Source of the DNA: Rudaea cellulosilytica DSM 22992
GTDB lineage: Bacteria > Pseudomonadota > Gammaproteobacteria > Xanthomonadales > Rhodanobacteraceae
Assembly: GCF_000378125.1 (NCBI RefSeq)
Contig: NZ_KB899241.1
Coordinates: 2,189,358-2,253,357 of the forward strand
Direction: 5' to 3'
DNA length: 64,000 bases
The translations under genes and the position numbers were made by a program. Positions 23,775 to 32,167 of the stretch are shown here, piece by piece; position 1 is the stretch's first letter; each line of letters starts with the position of its first letter. Below the pieces are notes generated by a model. It made no database searches. It had not been told where the DNA came from and worked only from the letters and a program-made list of their open reading frames with translations.

Positions 23775-25928
23775 ATGAAACCCGCTGTGCAGAAACCCGC
23801 ATCGTTGACTGCATGGCTGGCACGCGTGGCGAGTGGCGACGAGGCCATGAGCTTCGCCGCAGCGGCGCTGGCGCAGCCGGAGAACGAGGCGAAGCTCGCC
23901 GCCATCGAGGCGGAAATGCTCGCCACGTTGCAACTGCTTGAATCGCTCGATCTCGATCGCGAAACGTTGGCTGCCTATGTGCTGCACGCGTTGCGGCAGG
24001 GTGGTGTGCCACTCGATGCCTTGCGCCTGGCGAAGCTGCCATCGAGTCTGAGGGATCTGCTCGACGGCCAGCAGGCCGCGGACAAGGTCGGTGCGCTCTA
24101 CGCGGCACGCAGCGGCGGCGGCAATGCCGAGGGCCTGCGCCGGCTATTGCTCGCGATCATCAAGGACCTGCGCGTCGTCTTCATCCTGCTAGCGCACCAA
24201 CTCGCGCGCCTGCGCGCGGCCGAGCGGCTCGAACCCGAGCAACGTCGCGAGCTGGCCCAACTCACCGCCGACATCCATGCGCCGCTCGCCAACCGGCTCG
24301 GCATCTGGCAGCTCAAATGGGAGCTCGAAGATCTGGCGTTCCGCTACCTGCAGCCCGACACCTATCGTCGCATCGTGCGCCTGCTCGACGAGCGCCGCAG
24401 CGAGCGCGACGGTTTCATCGAAACGACGATCCGCATGCTGCGCGGCGCGCTCGACAAGGCCGGGGTCAAGGCCGACATCGCCGGCCGCTCCAAGCACATC
24501 TACTCGATCTGGAAGAAGATGCAGCGCAAGGGCGGCGATTTCTCCGCGCTGTACGACATCCGCGCGGTGCGCCTGCTCGTCGACGATGTGGCCGCCTGCT
24601 ACGCCGCGCTCGGCGTCGCGCACACGCTGTGGCCGCCGATTCCGAGCGAGTTCGACGACTACATCGCGCGGCCGAAGGGCAACAATTACCAGTCACTGCA
24701 CACGGCCGTCGTCGGCCCGCAGGGCAAGACGCTCGAAGTGCAGATCCGCACGCACGAGATGCACGCATTCGCCGAGCGCGGAGTCGCCGCGCATTGGCGC
24801 TACAAGGAAGGCGGCGGTGCGGATCAGAGCTTTGAAAGAAAAGTGGCCTGGATGCGCCAGCTGCTCGAAGCGAAGGACGAGTCCGGCGACGAGGCCGCGT
24901 TGCTTGCCGGCTTCAAGACCGACCTGCTCGAAGACCGCGTCTACCTGCTCACACCCGCGGGCGAGGTGATCGATCTGCCGCGCGGCGCCACCGTGCTCGA
25001 CTTCGCCTACACCGTGCATACCGACGTCGGCCATCGCACGCGCGGCGCCAAGGTCAACGGCCGCATCGTGCCGCTGGCGTTCCAGCCGGTGTCGGGCGAT
25101 CGCGTCGAGATCCTCACCGGCAAGAGCGCTGAGCCGCGCCGCGACTGGATGAATGCGCAATCGGGATTCCTCACCACGCAGCGCGCACGCGCCAAGGTGC
25201 GCGCCTGGTTCAAGAAGATCGACCAGGACATCAACCTCGCCGCGGGCCGCGAGATCCTCGAGCGCGAGTTCAAGCGGCTCGCGCTGCACAACGTCGAGCT
25301 TGATTCGCTGCCGCCGAAGTTTCACTACAAGACACTCGACGAATTCCTCATTGCGCTCGCGCTCGGCGATATCACCGCGGGCCACGTCGCGCGCACGCTG
25401 CACGAGGCGCAGGCACCTGCGACGCCCGCCATCGCGCCGGCGCCCGTGCGCGCGCCAGGTCGAGTCCAAACCGGCGACAAGGACGCGATCGTCATCGAAG
25501 GCGTCGGCAACCTGCTGACCACGATCGCGCGCTGTTGTCAGCCGCTGCCCGGCGATGCGATCGCGGGCTACATCACGCAGGGCCGCGGCGTGTCGATCCA
25601 CCGCGCCGACTGCACAAGCCTCGCGCGCCTCGTCGCACGCGACCCCGGCCGCGCGATCGAGGTCGAGTGGGGCGGCGCGCGCAAGGCCGACTACGACGTC
25701 GATCTCGTCGTGCGTGGCTACGATCGCAAGGGCCTGCACAAGGATGTTACCAACGTCATTGCGACCGCGAACATCAACCTGATCGCCGTCAATGCGCGCG
25801 TCGATGCGACGACGGGCTTGGTGACGATGAATTTTTCCGTGCGCGTCGCCGACTTCGAGCAGTTGTCAGCGCTGCTCGCGCGCCTCGCCGGCGTGCCGAA
25901 CGTGATCGAGGCGCGGCGCGTGGCCTAG
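23775..25928 (+). CDS. relA: (p)ppGpp synthetase RelA
   Basis: 717 residues. The order is a degenerate HD hydrolase domain (about 60-190), then a synthetase domain (about 230-390) with GRSKHIYSIWKKMQRKG, YDIRAVRLLVDDVAACYAALG and PKGNNYQSLHTAVVGPQG, then TGS (VYLLTPAGEVIDLPRGATVLDFAYTVHTDVG), a helical and CC region (IARCCQPLPGDAIAGYITQGRGVSIHR) and a C-terminal ACT domain. The HD catalytic residues are lost (VGALYAARSGGGNAEGLRR), so this is the synthesis-only RelA rather than SpoT. It makes (p)ppGpp on stalled ribosomes in amino-acid starvation. ATG at 23775 has no ribosome-binding site. Confidence 0.95.
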   Translation: MKPAVQKPASLTAWLARVASGDEAMSFAAAALAQPENEAKLAAIEAEMLATLQLLESLDLDRETLAAYVLHALRQGGVPLDALRLAKLPSSLRDLLDGQQAADKVGALYAARSGGGNAEGLRRLLLAIIKDLRVVFILLAHQLARLRAAERLEPEQRRELAQLTADIHAPLANRLGIWQLKWELEDLAFRYLQPDTYRRIVRLLDERRSERDGFIETTIRMLRGALDKAGVKADIAGRSKHIYSIWKKMQRKGGDFSALYDIRAVRLLVDDVAACYAALGVAHTLWPPIPSEFDDYIARPKGNNYQSLHTAVVGPQGKTLEVQIRTHEMHAFAERGVAAHWRYKEGGGADQSFERKVAWMRQLLEAKDESGDEAALLAGFKTDLLEDRVYLLTPAGEVIDLPRGATVLDFAYTVHTDVGHRTRGAKVNGRIVPLAFQPVSGDRVEILTGKSAEPRRDWMNAQSGFLTTQRARAKVRAWFKKIDQDINLAAGREILEREFKRLALHNVELDSLPPKFHYKTLDEFLIALALGDITAGHVARTLHEAQAPATPAIAPAPVRAPGRVQTGDKDAIVIEGVGNLLTTIARCCQPLPGDAIAGYITQGRGVSIHRADCTSLARLVARDPGRAIEVEWGGARKADYDVDLVVRGYDRKGLHKDVTNVIATANINLIAVNARVDATTGLVTMNFSVRVADFEQLSALLARLAGVPNVIEARRVA

Positions 25929-26015
25929 CGCCTGCGGTGCGTGCCGTTCCGGATTGCTACATTTAGGCCTCTTTAACCGTCGTCGCTTATGCTGCATGGC
26001 ACCGGAGGAACGGCT

Positions 26016-26903
26016 ATGCATCGGTGGCATTTCGTCTTCGCCTTGGCGCTTGCACTGTGCGCATCGATCGGATCGGTACAGGCTCAGGAACGGCATCTCG
26101 CCGATTTCGCCCGCTATCTCGACAAGGCGACACCAGTCGATGCGCGACGGGCGATCTTCGCCACCTGGCGCGATGATGCGCTCAAGGGCGATATCGATGC
26201 GCAATACATCGTCGGATCGATTTACCGCCGTGGCGACGAAGCAATCGTGCGCGATGCCGATCAGGCCCACCGTTTTCTCTCGACTGCCGCCGCGCACGGA
26301 TGCCTGTTTGCGATGGCGAAGATGGCCGAACTCGATCTGACTGCGAACCGTCCGCTGGACGCAGCGATCTGGGCGCAGATTTACGGTTACTACCGCGGCT
26401 GGGCCGGGACAAAGGACCCGCAGGACTATGGTCCCCACGACAAGCGTCAACCGACGGTCTATTACGAAGATTTACTCCGGCGCACGGCTGAAGCCCTGAA
26501 GCGCGGCGGCGGTGCACAAGATATGGTGATCGCGCAGCAGGTTAATGCGTTCATTGCCGCGCACGACAAAGACGTGCAGGCGCAGAAATGGATTTACGGA
26601 ATTTCCCCGCGTTGGGCGGGCGACCCGCTCAAATTGACGAATGCCGCTTCGTTCCGCCAGGTGAGCGTGCCGCTGGGCAAGCGTGACATCACGTCGGAAT
26701 GGCTGCTGGATTTCGCGCCCGACGGCTCGGTCCGTCGCGCAATCCTCTTCGATGCTCTGCCGGACGCGATCGATGGCAGCACGCATCATGGGCTTGTCGT
26801 CCAATACGAAGTCGAGAAGGATGCCGTCGCCGATCGCTATGCCTTGCGCACCGTCGATATGAAAAAAGGCGATTGGCAGTTCGGTCCGACCCGGACTCGA
26901 TGA
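26016..26903 (+). CDS. Secreted Sel1-like repeat protein
   Basis: 295 residues. ATG 26016 has GGAGG seven bases upstream, preferred over an upstream ATG at 25989. A signal peptide (MHRWHFVFALALALCASIGSVQAQ) is followed by one or two degenerate Sel1/TPR-like helices: DALKGDIDAQYIVGSIYRRGDEAIVRDADQAHRFLSTAAAHGCLFAMAKMAELDL. The C-terminal third (ITSEWLLDFAPDGSVRRAILFD) looks like strands of a separate small domain. Periplasmic or exported; probably a protein-protein interaction role, which is inference. Lies between relA and a decayed transposase, so the neighbourhood is somewhat accessory. Confidence 0.65.
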   Translation: MHRWHFVFALALALCASIGSVQAQERHLADFARYLDKATPVDARRAIFATWRDDALKGDIDAQYIVGSIYRRGDEAIVRDADQAHRFLSTAAAHGCLFAMAKMAELDLTANRPLDAAIWAQIYGYYRGWAGTKDPQDYGPHDKRQPTVYYEDLLRRTAEALKRGGGAQDMVIAQQVNAFIAAHDKDVQAQKWIYGISPRWAGDPLKLTNAASFRQVSVPLGKRDITSEWLLDFAPDGSVRRAILFDALPDAIDGSTHHGLVVQYEVEKDAVADRYALRTVDMKKGDWQFGPTRTR

Positions 26904-26966
26904 CGCCATCGTCGAAAGCCGATAAAGGTGGCCGATAAAGATCATGAAGGAATTTATCGGTAGACG

Positions 26967-27213
26967 TCAGCAACTATTGTTCGGTATCACCAGACATGAA
27001 CGAAAGCGGCTCCAAAGCGTGTCGGTTCGATAATGGCGTCGGTTGAACGCCATACGTATTGCTGATTGAGCAGTCTCATCGCTGAGGCCAGATCGCCAGC
27101 GCGGATGGGAGTCACGAGCAGATGGACGTGATTGCTCATCAATGCATACGGCAGCGACGGGACTGCAGCATGGTTCCGTGTCGGCCGACAATCGTCGCGA
27201 CGATATGTAGGAA
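26967..27213 (-). pseudogene. REP-associated tyrosine transposase (Y1/IS200-like) remnant
   Basis: Read on the minus strand in three successive frames the fragment gives FLHIVATIVGRHGT, then SLPYALMSNHVHLLVTP followed by AGDLASAMRLLNQQYV, then FNRRHYRTDTLWSRFRSCLV. Together these match the middle of RAYT/TnpA-REP proteins, including the HUH metal motif (NHVHLLV) and the NRRYxRTGTLWEGRFRSSLV signature. At least two frameshifts interrupt it, and the N-terminus and the tyrosine-bearing C-terminus are missing, so it is inactive. RAYTs are domesticated relatives of IS200/IS605 transposases linked to REP sequences. Confidence 0.8.
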
Positions 27214-27267
27214 AATGCTGAGATTCAGGCGGATAATTATTCCGTCACCTTTCTCCTTCTCCCTGGG

Positions 27268-27289
27268 AAGTCCCGGAAAACCGGGGCTT
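27268..27289 (-). terminator. Hairpin downstream of the lipoprotein gene
   Basis: AAGTCCCGG (27268-27276), loop AAAA, CCGGGGCTT (27281-27289): a 9-bp stem with one wobble pair, 16 bases past the lipoprotein stop on the minus strand. No T-run; could be a REP-like palindrome, given the RAYT remnant beside it. Confidence 0.45.
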
Positions 27290-27304
27290 GTGGTGGGCGA
27301 CGGT

Positions 27305-28999
27305 TTACTCGCCGAGGTCGACGGTCTCGCGCATGCCGATGCCGTTCGCGTTCGCCTCGAAAGTGAATTCGCCGGAGCGAATCATCTTCTCGTACAGCGC
27401 GAACAGCTTGGTCTGCGCGCCGAACTGGTCCTTCTGCGCGGCCGGCATCGCCGTCTGCATTACGTCGGCGTACTTGCCGAGCAACCCGTACAGCGCGCCG
27501 GAGAAATGCACGCGCAGGAACACCGGTGTCGCGCTTGGCGGCGCGGCGAAATAGGCGCCGAGCATGGCCTCGCTGCCCTGGCCGGCAGAGAGTGCGATCG
27601 CCTTGTCGGTCATTGCGAGCCAGACCGGCGGTAGCTGCGCCGATGCCGGCAGTAGGCCGGCTGGCAGCGCGACCGGTCTGCCGTCGGTCGTGATCTTGAG
27701 GTCCTTGAGCTGCGGTACCGCCATCTGCGCCATGCCGACCGCGGCGAGCGGGTTGTTGGTTCCGATCAGCATGCGCGAGGCGGCATCGGGCACCTTGGAG
27801 TCCTTGCGCGGCTCGAGCTTGTCGAGGGTCACGCGCACGCCGGTCAAGTCGCTGAACGGCGGCGGGATGGTCACGCCGAGTTGTTGCTTCGACTTGGCGA
27901 ACATCTCGTTGATGCTGGCGAACTCGGGGCAGGCGAACGGTTTCGCCGCGACCGCGTCGGCCTGCTTGAGCCAGAACTCTTTGAGCTTGAGCAGCGGCGT
28001 CGCCAGGCTGACGTCGAACAGCCCTTCGGCCGGCGCGCCGGTGCCGGGTGCGGCGGCGAGCGCGGCCATCAGCGCCTGCGCGAGCGCGGGCTCGGTTTCG
28101 AATTGCATGGCGACGCGCAATTGCGGCGGCGCATAGGTTTCGGCGCCGGCGACGATGCGCGGGAACTTCTGCACGATCGCCTTGGCCTCGTCGACGCAGA
28201 CCGGGCTGTCCTTGGCGACGTCGGTCGGCAGCTTCAGCGCCTTGGCGATTTCCAGATCGGCACCGGTCGGCGCGTTCGACAGGCGCTGCGCGAGCGCGGC
28301 GAAATCGAGATAGCCTTCGCCGTAGGGTGAATAATTATACTTTTTCGCAATTGCCTGCAGCGTGCCGGCATCGAGCAGGTTCTTGCCCGGGCGGGTGACG
28401 CCGAGCAGCAGTTGCTTGACCGTGTCGTTGGCATCGGCCGGCCACAGCGTGGCGACGAGGTACGAGCCCTGCACCGCGATCACGAACTGCACGTCCTCGT
28501 TGCCAAACTGCCAGTACTCCTGCGCGCCGGTCTTACCGGTCGGAATCTTTTCGCCAACTTTGGTTTCGACGCGGGCGATCATCGCCTTGAACGCGGCCGT
28601 ATCGCCGAGCTCCATGCGCAGCACCGGTACGAGGCCGACGCCGTAGATTGCCGTGCGAGCGTCGGGCTTGTAGCCAAGCTCGCGCAGTTTGTCGAGCGTA
28701 TCGTGGCCGCGCAATTCGTCGAGCACCGCGGCGAGGATCTTCGTTTCGCGCTCGCCGAGCGCCTTCTGCTGCTTGAGCAAGCCGTCGTACATGTCGATCA
28801 CGACGGGCATCACCGCGTGCATCTGGCGCGAGGACCAGTCGATCATCGCCTGCGGCTGCGGTTCGAGATTGGCCCAAGCGTACGGCGTGTCCGCGGGGGC
28901 GTAGGCAAGCGGCTGGTCCGCGCTCGGCTGCGGCTTGCCGCAGGCGGCGAGGACGGCGGCGGAGAGCGCGAGGATGGCGTGGCGAGCGGCCTTGTTCAT
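27305..28999 (-). CDS. Large hypothetical lipoprotein
   Basis: 564 residues from ATG 28999. The signal MNKAARHAILALSAAVLAAC ends in a lipobox (LAAC), so the protein should be lipid-anchored, on the periplasmic side. The mature part alternates helices and strands without membrane segments: GVGLVPVLRMELGDTAAFKAMIARVE, ANDTVKQLLLGVTRPGKNLLDAGTL, and VWLAMTDKAIALSAGQGSEAMLGAYF. It resembles the DUF3352-type surface proteins in composition, but I cannot assign a family with confidence. It is monocistronic on the evidence of spacing: a fold-back repeat separates it from pyrB, and a decayed transposase lies downstream. Confidence 0.65.
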   Translation of the reverse strand: MNKAARHAILALSAAVLAACGKPQPSADQPLAYAPADTPYAWANLEPQPQAMIDWSSRQMHAVMPVVIDMYDGLLKQQKALGERETKILAAVLDELRGHDTLDKLRELGYKPDARTAIYGVGLVPVLRMELGDTAAFKAMIARVETKVGEKIPTGKTGAQEYWQFGNEDVQFVIAVQGSYLVATLWPADANDTVKQLLLGVTRPGKNLLDAGTLQAIAKKYNYSPYGEGYLDFAALAQRLSNAPTGADLEIAKALKLPTDVAKDSPVCVDEAKAIVQKFPRIVAGAETYAPPQLRVAMQFETEPALAQALMAALAAAPGTGAPAEGLFDVSLATPLLKLKEFWLKQADAVAAKPFACPEFASINEMFAKSKQQLGVTIPPPFSDLTGVRVTLDKLEPRKDSKVPDAASRMLIGTNNPLAAVGMAQMAVPQLKDLKITTDGRPVALPAGLLPASAQLPPVWLAMTDKAIALSAGQGSEAMLGAYFAAPPSATPVFLRVHFSGALYGLLGKYADVMQTAMPAAQKDQFGAQTKLFALYEKMIRSGEFTFEANANGIGMRETVDLGE

Positions 29000-29073
29000 T
29001 CTGGGTTTCCCTTCGGCTTGCGGAATGCGGAGCGTCTGTCGTGGAAAGACGGAAAAAGTCGCCGCCAAGTGTC

Positions 29074-29295
29074 GTCAGCGAACCACTGACTAACCGTAGC
29101 GAGCGAAGAGAATTTGCGCGACGCCGGAGCGCAGGAACCGGAGCATACAAGTAGTATGTGAGGATTACATGCCGCTCCTGCGGCATGCCCTGCGGGCCAG
29201 CTTCGCTGTTCGCTCCGGCATCCTGCCTTCGCGGTCCGAGCACCGCCGGCGCGCAAATTATCGAGCGCAGTAGGTTAATCAGAGGTTCCTCAGCG
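29074..29295. repeat. Fold-back repeat between pyrB and the lipoprotein gene
   Basis: Two long imperfect arms face each other. AATTTGCGCG (29111-29120) pairs with CGCGCAAATT (29250-29259), and outside these the similarity continues with AACCxCTGAxTAACC-type sequence on the left against GGTTAATCAGAGGTT on the right. The interior has CATAC-aagta-GTATG (29144-29158) and a hairpin CATGCCG/CGGCATG (29168-29174 and 29181-29187). The right arm reaches the last codons of pyrB. There is no gene inside; spurious frames crossing it are ignored. It may act as the pyrB transcription end or may be a dispersed element. Confidence 0.65.
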
Positions 29296-30252
29296 GCGTT
29301 CGAGCAGCTCGGCAAGCACGGCCATGCGTGCGAACACGCCGTTGCTGACTTGTTCCAAGATCAGCGACTGCGCGCCGTCCGCGACCTCGTCGGCGATCTC
29401 GACGTTGCGGTTGATCGGTCCGGGATGCATGACGACGCAGCCCGGCTTCGCGCGTGCGAGGCGTGCCGCGTCGAGGCCGTAGCGGGCGAAGTAGTCGGCT
29501 TCGGACGGAATCGCCGCGGCTTCCATGCGTTCCTTCTGCAGGCGCAGCATGATTGCCGCGTCGCAGTCGACGATGGCTTGGTCGAGGGTGTGCACAAACG
29601 AGCATTGCGCAAATTCCGCCGCGTCGGATTGCGGCAGCAGCTCGGGCGGCGCGCACAGGCGCAGGTCGCGCACGCCGAGCGTGCGCAGCACGTCGACGTC
29701 GGAGCGGGCGACACGCGAATGGCGGATGTCACCGCAGATGACGATGCTCAATTTGGAAAAATCCTCGACGCGGCGGCGCAGCGTCAGTGCATCGAGCAAG
29801 CCCTGAGTCGGATGCGCATGATTGCCGTCGCCCGCGTTGAGCACGGCGGCATTTGAGCGCAGGTTGCGCGCGATCGTCTCGGGCGTGCCCGATTCCTTGT
29901 GGCGCACGACGAAGGCATCGCAATGCATCGCCTCGAGCGTGTGGATCGTGTCGAGCAGGCTCTCGCCCTTGACCGTGGACGAGCGCTCGATGTCGAAGTT
30001 GATCACGAGCGCGCCGAGCCGCTGCGCGGCAAGGTCGAACGAAGTGCGCGTGCGCGTCGACGGTTCGAAGAACAGGTTGATCAGCGTGCGGCCGTCGAGC
30101 AGATCGAGCGGTCGCGCGCCGCCCTGGCTGTCGCGACGCATCGCCTCGGCGCGTTCGAGCAGGCGCTCGATCGTCGCGCGCGGCATGCCGGCGAGCGTGA
30201 TCAGGTGGCGCAGACGGCCGCCCGCCGCGAGTTGCAAGTCGTGCATGTGCAT
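29290..30252 (-). CDS. pyrB: Aspartate carbamoyltransferase catalytic subunit
   Basis: 320 residues. Carbamoyl-phosphate site FFEPSTRTRTSFDLAAQRLGA, then KGESLLDTI, NAGDGNHAHPTQGLLDALTLRR and, near the end, HPGPINRNVEIADEV. The enzyme makes carbamoyl-aspartate in pyrimidine synthesis in the cytoplasm. The start ATG 30252 lies 1 base from the ruvX stop (30254); a second ATG two codons on is possible. There is no pyrI, and the pyrR gene found between ruvX and pyrB in Pseudomonas is missing, so control must differ. It is the last gene of the gshB-tonB-yqgE-ruvX-pyrB series. Confidence 0.96.
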   Translation of the reverse strand: MHMHDLQLAAGGRLRHLITLAGMPRATIERLLERAEAMRRDSQGGARPLDLLDGRTLINLFFEPSTRTRTSFDLAAQRLGALVINFDIERSSTVKGESLLDTIHTLEAMHCDAFVVRHKESGTPETIARNLRSNAAVLNAGDGNHAHPTQGLLDALTLRRRVEDFSKLSIVICGDIRHSRVARSDVDVLRTLGVRDLRLCAPPELLPQSDAAEFAQCSFVHTLDQAIVDCDAAIMLRLQKERMEAAAIPSEADYFARYGLDAARLARAKPGCVVMHPGPINRNVEIADEVADGAQSLILEQVSNGVFARMAVLAELLERR

Positions 30253-30253
30253 C

Positions 30254-30709
30254 CTATCCGTTCGTTGGCGAAGTCGCGTATTCCCGCAGCCACTGTTCCA
30301 CGATGATTTCCGCAGCGATCGCATCGAGCGCGGCGGCGTGCTTGCGCCGGACCGAGCCGCTGGCGCGACGTTCGGCGAAACGCTCGGCCGCGGCGCGCGA
30401 GCTCAGGCGCTCGTCAACAAGTTCCACCGGCAGCGCGTGGCGTTCGCGCAGTACTTCGGCGAACGCCCGCGCGTTCTGGCTGTTCGTCTGTTCGCCGGAG
30501 TCGAGAGTCAGCGGCAGGCCGACGAGCAGCGCATCGGGGCGCCATTCGCGCAGCAGCGCCGCTATGCGCGCAAAGTCCGGTCCGTTGGCGCCATTGCCGA
30601 CGATCTCGAGCGCGCGCGCGCTGCCGGTCACGCGATTGCCGACCGCAACGCCAATCCGCCTCGCGCCATAGTCGAAACCGAGCACGGTGGTGATGCCGCG
30701 CTCAAGCAT
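30254..30709 (-). CDS. ruvX: Holliday-junction resolvase-like protein RuvX (YqgF)
   Basis: 151 residues with the RNase H-like fold: VLGFDYGARRIGVAVGN (first catalytic Asp), LVGLPLTLDSGEQ, VELVDERLSS (Glu/Asp), and HAAALDAIAAEIIVEQWL (last Asp). The family is implicated in 16S rRNA 5'-end processing (E. coli YqgF); the resolvase role is by similarity only. ATG 30709 overlaps the yqgE stop by eight bases; another ATG at 30739 would add ten residues. The yqgE-ruvX linkage is conserved across gammaproteobacteria. Confidence 0.95.
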   Translation of the reverse strand: MLERGITTVLGFDYGARRIGVAVGNRVTGSARALEIVGNGANGPDFARIAALLREWRPDALLVGLPLTLDSGEQTNSQNARAFAEVLRERHALPVELVDERLSSRAAAERFAERRASGSVRRKHAAALDAIAAEIIVEQWLREYATSPTNG

Positions 30710-31265
30710 TCCCGGCCTGACTGGAGAGGTTTGCCACATTGACGCCGATCAGCTTCGCCGCCGATTCCCAGCGCTGCTCGAGCGCGACGTCGAACAGGAT
30801 GCGCTGGTCGGGCTCAGCGGTGAGCCATGCGTTCTGCCTGATTTCTTCTTCGATCTGGCCTGCGCTCCAGCCGGCGTAGCCGAGTGCGACGATCGACCGT
30901 TTCGGGCCGCGGCCTTCGGCGATCGCGACGAGTACGTCGCGCGAGGTGGTCACGCTGAGCGATTCGGAAATGCGGTAGGACGACTCCCAGACGCCGTCGG
31001 CCGAATGCAGTACGAAGCCGCGCTCGGGCTGAACCGGGCCGCCGATCAGCACGGGCGCGTCCTCGACTTCGGCGAGCTGCGACTTCAGCCCCATCTGTGC
31101 GAGCACGTCGCCGAGGCGGTATTCGGACAAGCGGTTGATCACCACGCCCATCGCGCCGTCGTTCGAATGCTGGCAGATCAGCGCGACGCTGCGCACGAAG
31201 CTCGGGTCGCGCATGTTCGGCATCGCGATCAGGAACTGATTGGCTAATGCGGTAAGGGCCTGCAT
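30702..31265 (-). CDS. yqgE: YqgE/AlgH family protein
   Basis: 187 residues. The start MQALTALANQFLIAMPNM (ATG 31265) matches the family N-terminus. Further family marks are SVALICQHSNDGAMGVVINR, LIGGPVQPERGFVLHS and VALGYAGWSAGQIEEEIRQNAWLT. Function is poorly defined (UPF0301). A TACAAT box ends six bases before the ATG and no ribosome-binding site is visible, so this gene may have an extra near-leaderless transcript beside read-through from tonB. Confidence 0.95.
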   Translation of the reverse strand: MQALTALANQFLIAMPNMRDPSFVRSVALICQHSNDGAMGVVINRLSEYRLGDVLAQMGLKSQLAEVEDAPVLIGGPVQPERGFVLHSADGVWESSYRISESLSVTTSRDVLVAIAEGRGPKRSIVALGYAGWSAGQIEEEIRQNAWLTAEPDQRILFDVALEQRWESAAKLIGVNVANLSSQAGNA

Positions 31266-31294
31266 GGCGCCATTGTACAGCGCCAGGTGTGTCG

Positions 31295-32167
31295 TCAATG
31301 CGTCTTCAGCACTTGACCCGGCTGGAATTCCCAGGTGCGCGTGATGTACAGCTCGTCGTAGTCGATGCCTGCCGGCAGCGGCGGGAACGGTGCGGCGAGG
31401 CGCACGATGCGGATCGCCGCCTCGTCGAGCAGCTTGAAGCCGCTCGACTGGATGATATCGACGCTGGCCAGGCTGCCGTCGCGCTTGATGCCCGTGGTCA
31501 GCATCAGGCTCAGGGTCCGGCCGTTCTGCAGTTGCTGGCGGCGCGCCTCGTCGGGATAGTTGAGGTTGCCGATGCGCTCGACGCGCGCTACCCAGCCGGC
31601 CTGGTAGGCCGCGTCGGCCGCTTCCTTGGTGTTCGCCGAGATGTACTTCTTTTTCGGCCGCTTGGCATAGACCTGGGTTTCGCTGTGCAGCTCGTTGGCG
31701 AGGCGCGCCATTTCGAGCTTGCGCTCGCTCAGCGCGTCCGGATTGGGCTTGGCCGTATCCGGCTGTTCGTTCGCCTGTGTTTGCGTGCGCACGGCGAAGT
31801 CGGATTTCCTCGTCGTCGTCAGCAACTCGTGTTCGCTGGGAGGCTGCGGCGTGCGCGTGCCGGTTTCGACCGGTATCGGCGCGATGCCGGGCTGCGTTTT
31901 CGGCACCGGCGCGGTGACCAGATCGGTCGGACGCACAGCCTTGGCGCTGGTGCCGCCGCCTTCGTTGTTCGCATTGGCGAGGAAGTCGGCCTTGTCCGGT
32001 TTCTTTCCGGTCGCGGACTGGACCAGGATCACGTCGAGCGAAGGCAGGCGCGGCGCCGGCTTGACGTAGTCGAAAGTGAGGCCGAGCACGACCACCGCGT
32101 GCGCGATGATCGAAAACAGCATGGTGACGGAGAGGCGTTCTCCGCTCGCGGAGGCCGGCCTGCTCAC
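31295..32167 (-). CDS. tonB: TonB-family energy transducer (TonB3-like)
   Basis: 290 residues. One N-terminal membrane anchor (LSVTMLFSIIAHAVVVLGL), a long Pro/Thr/Lys-rich periplasmic stretch, then a TonB C-terminal domain: YPDEARRQQLQNGRTLSLMLTT, GSLASVDIIQSSGFKLLDEAAIRIVR, APFPPLP. It transmits proton-motive force to outer-membrane receptors. The GTG start overlaps the gshB stop (GTGA). Its position between gshB and yqgE corresponds to tonB3 (PA0406) of Pseudomonas aeruginosa, which is needed for twitching motility. So it may serve type IV pili rather than iron uptake (inference from synteny). No exbB/exbD nearby. Confidence 0.9.
   Translation of the reverse strand: MSRPASASGERLSVTMLFSIIAHAVVVLGLTFDYVKPAPRLPSLDVILVQSATGKKPDKADFLANANNEGGGTSAKAVRPTDLVTAPVPKTQPGIAPIPVETGTRTPQPPSEHELLTTTRKSDFAVRTQTQANEQPDTAKPNPDALSERKLEMARLANELHSETQVYAKRPKKKYISANTKEAADAAYQAGWVARVERIGNLNYPDEARRQQLQNGRTLSLMLTTGIKRDGSLASVDIIQSSGFKLLDEAAIRIVRLAAPFPPLPAGIDYDELYITRTWEFQPGQVLKTH

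Larger units (their letters stand above)
26904..27304. other. Gap holding a decayed transposase and a hairpin
   Basis: 401 bases between the Sel1-like gene and the lipoprotein gene. No intact gene. It contains the minus-strand remains of a REP-associated tyrosine transposase (26967-27213) and a hairpin at 27268-27289. The local GC is lower than the surroundings, with ATAATTAT and similar stretches. Confidence 0.7.

Noticed and set aside
29158..29856. Plus-strand frame of 232 codons over the pyrB 3' end and the fold-back repeat
   Set aside because: It crosses the repeat and lies opposite a well supported pyrB.
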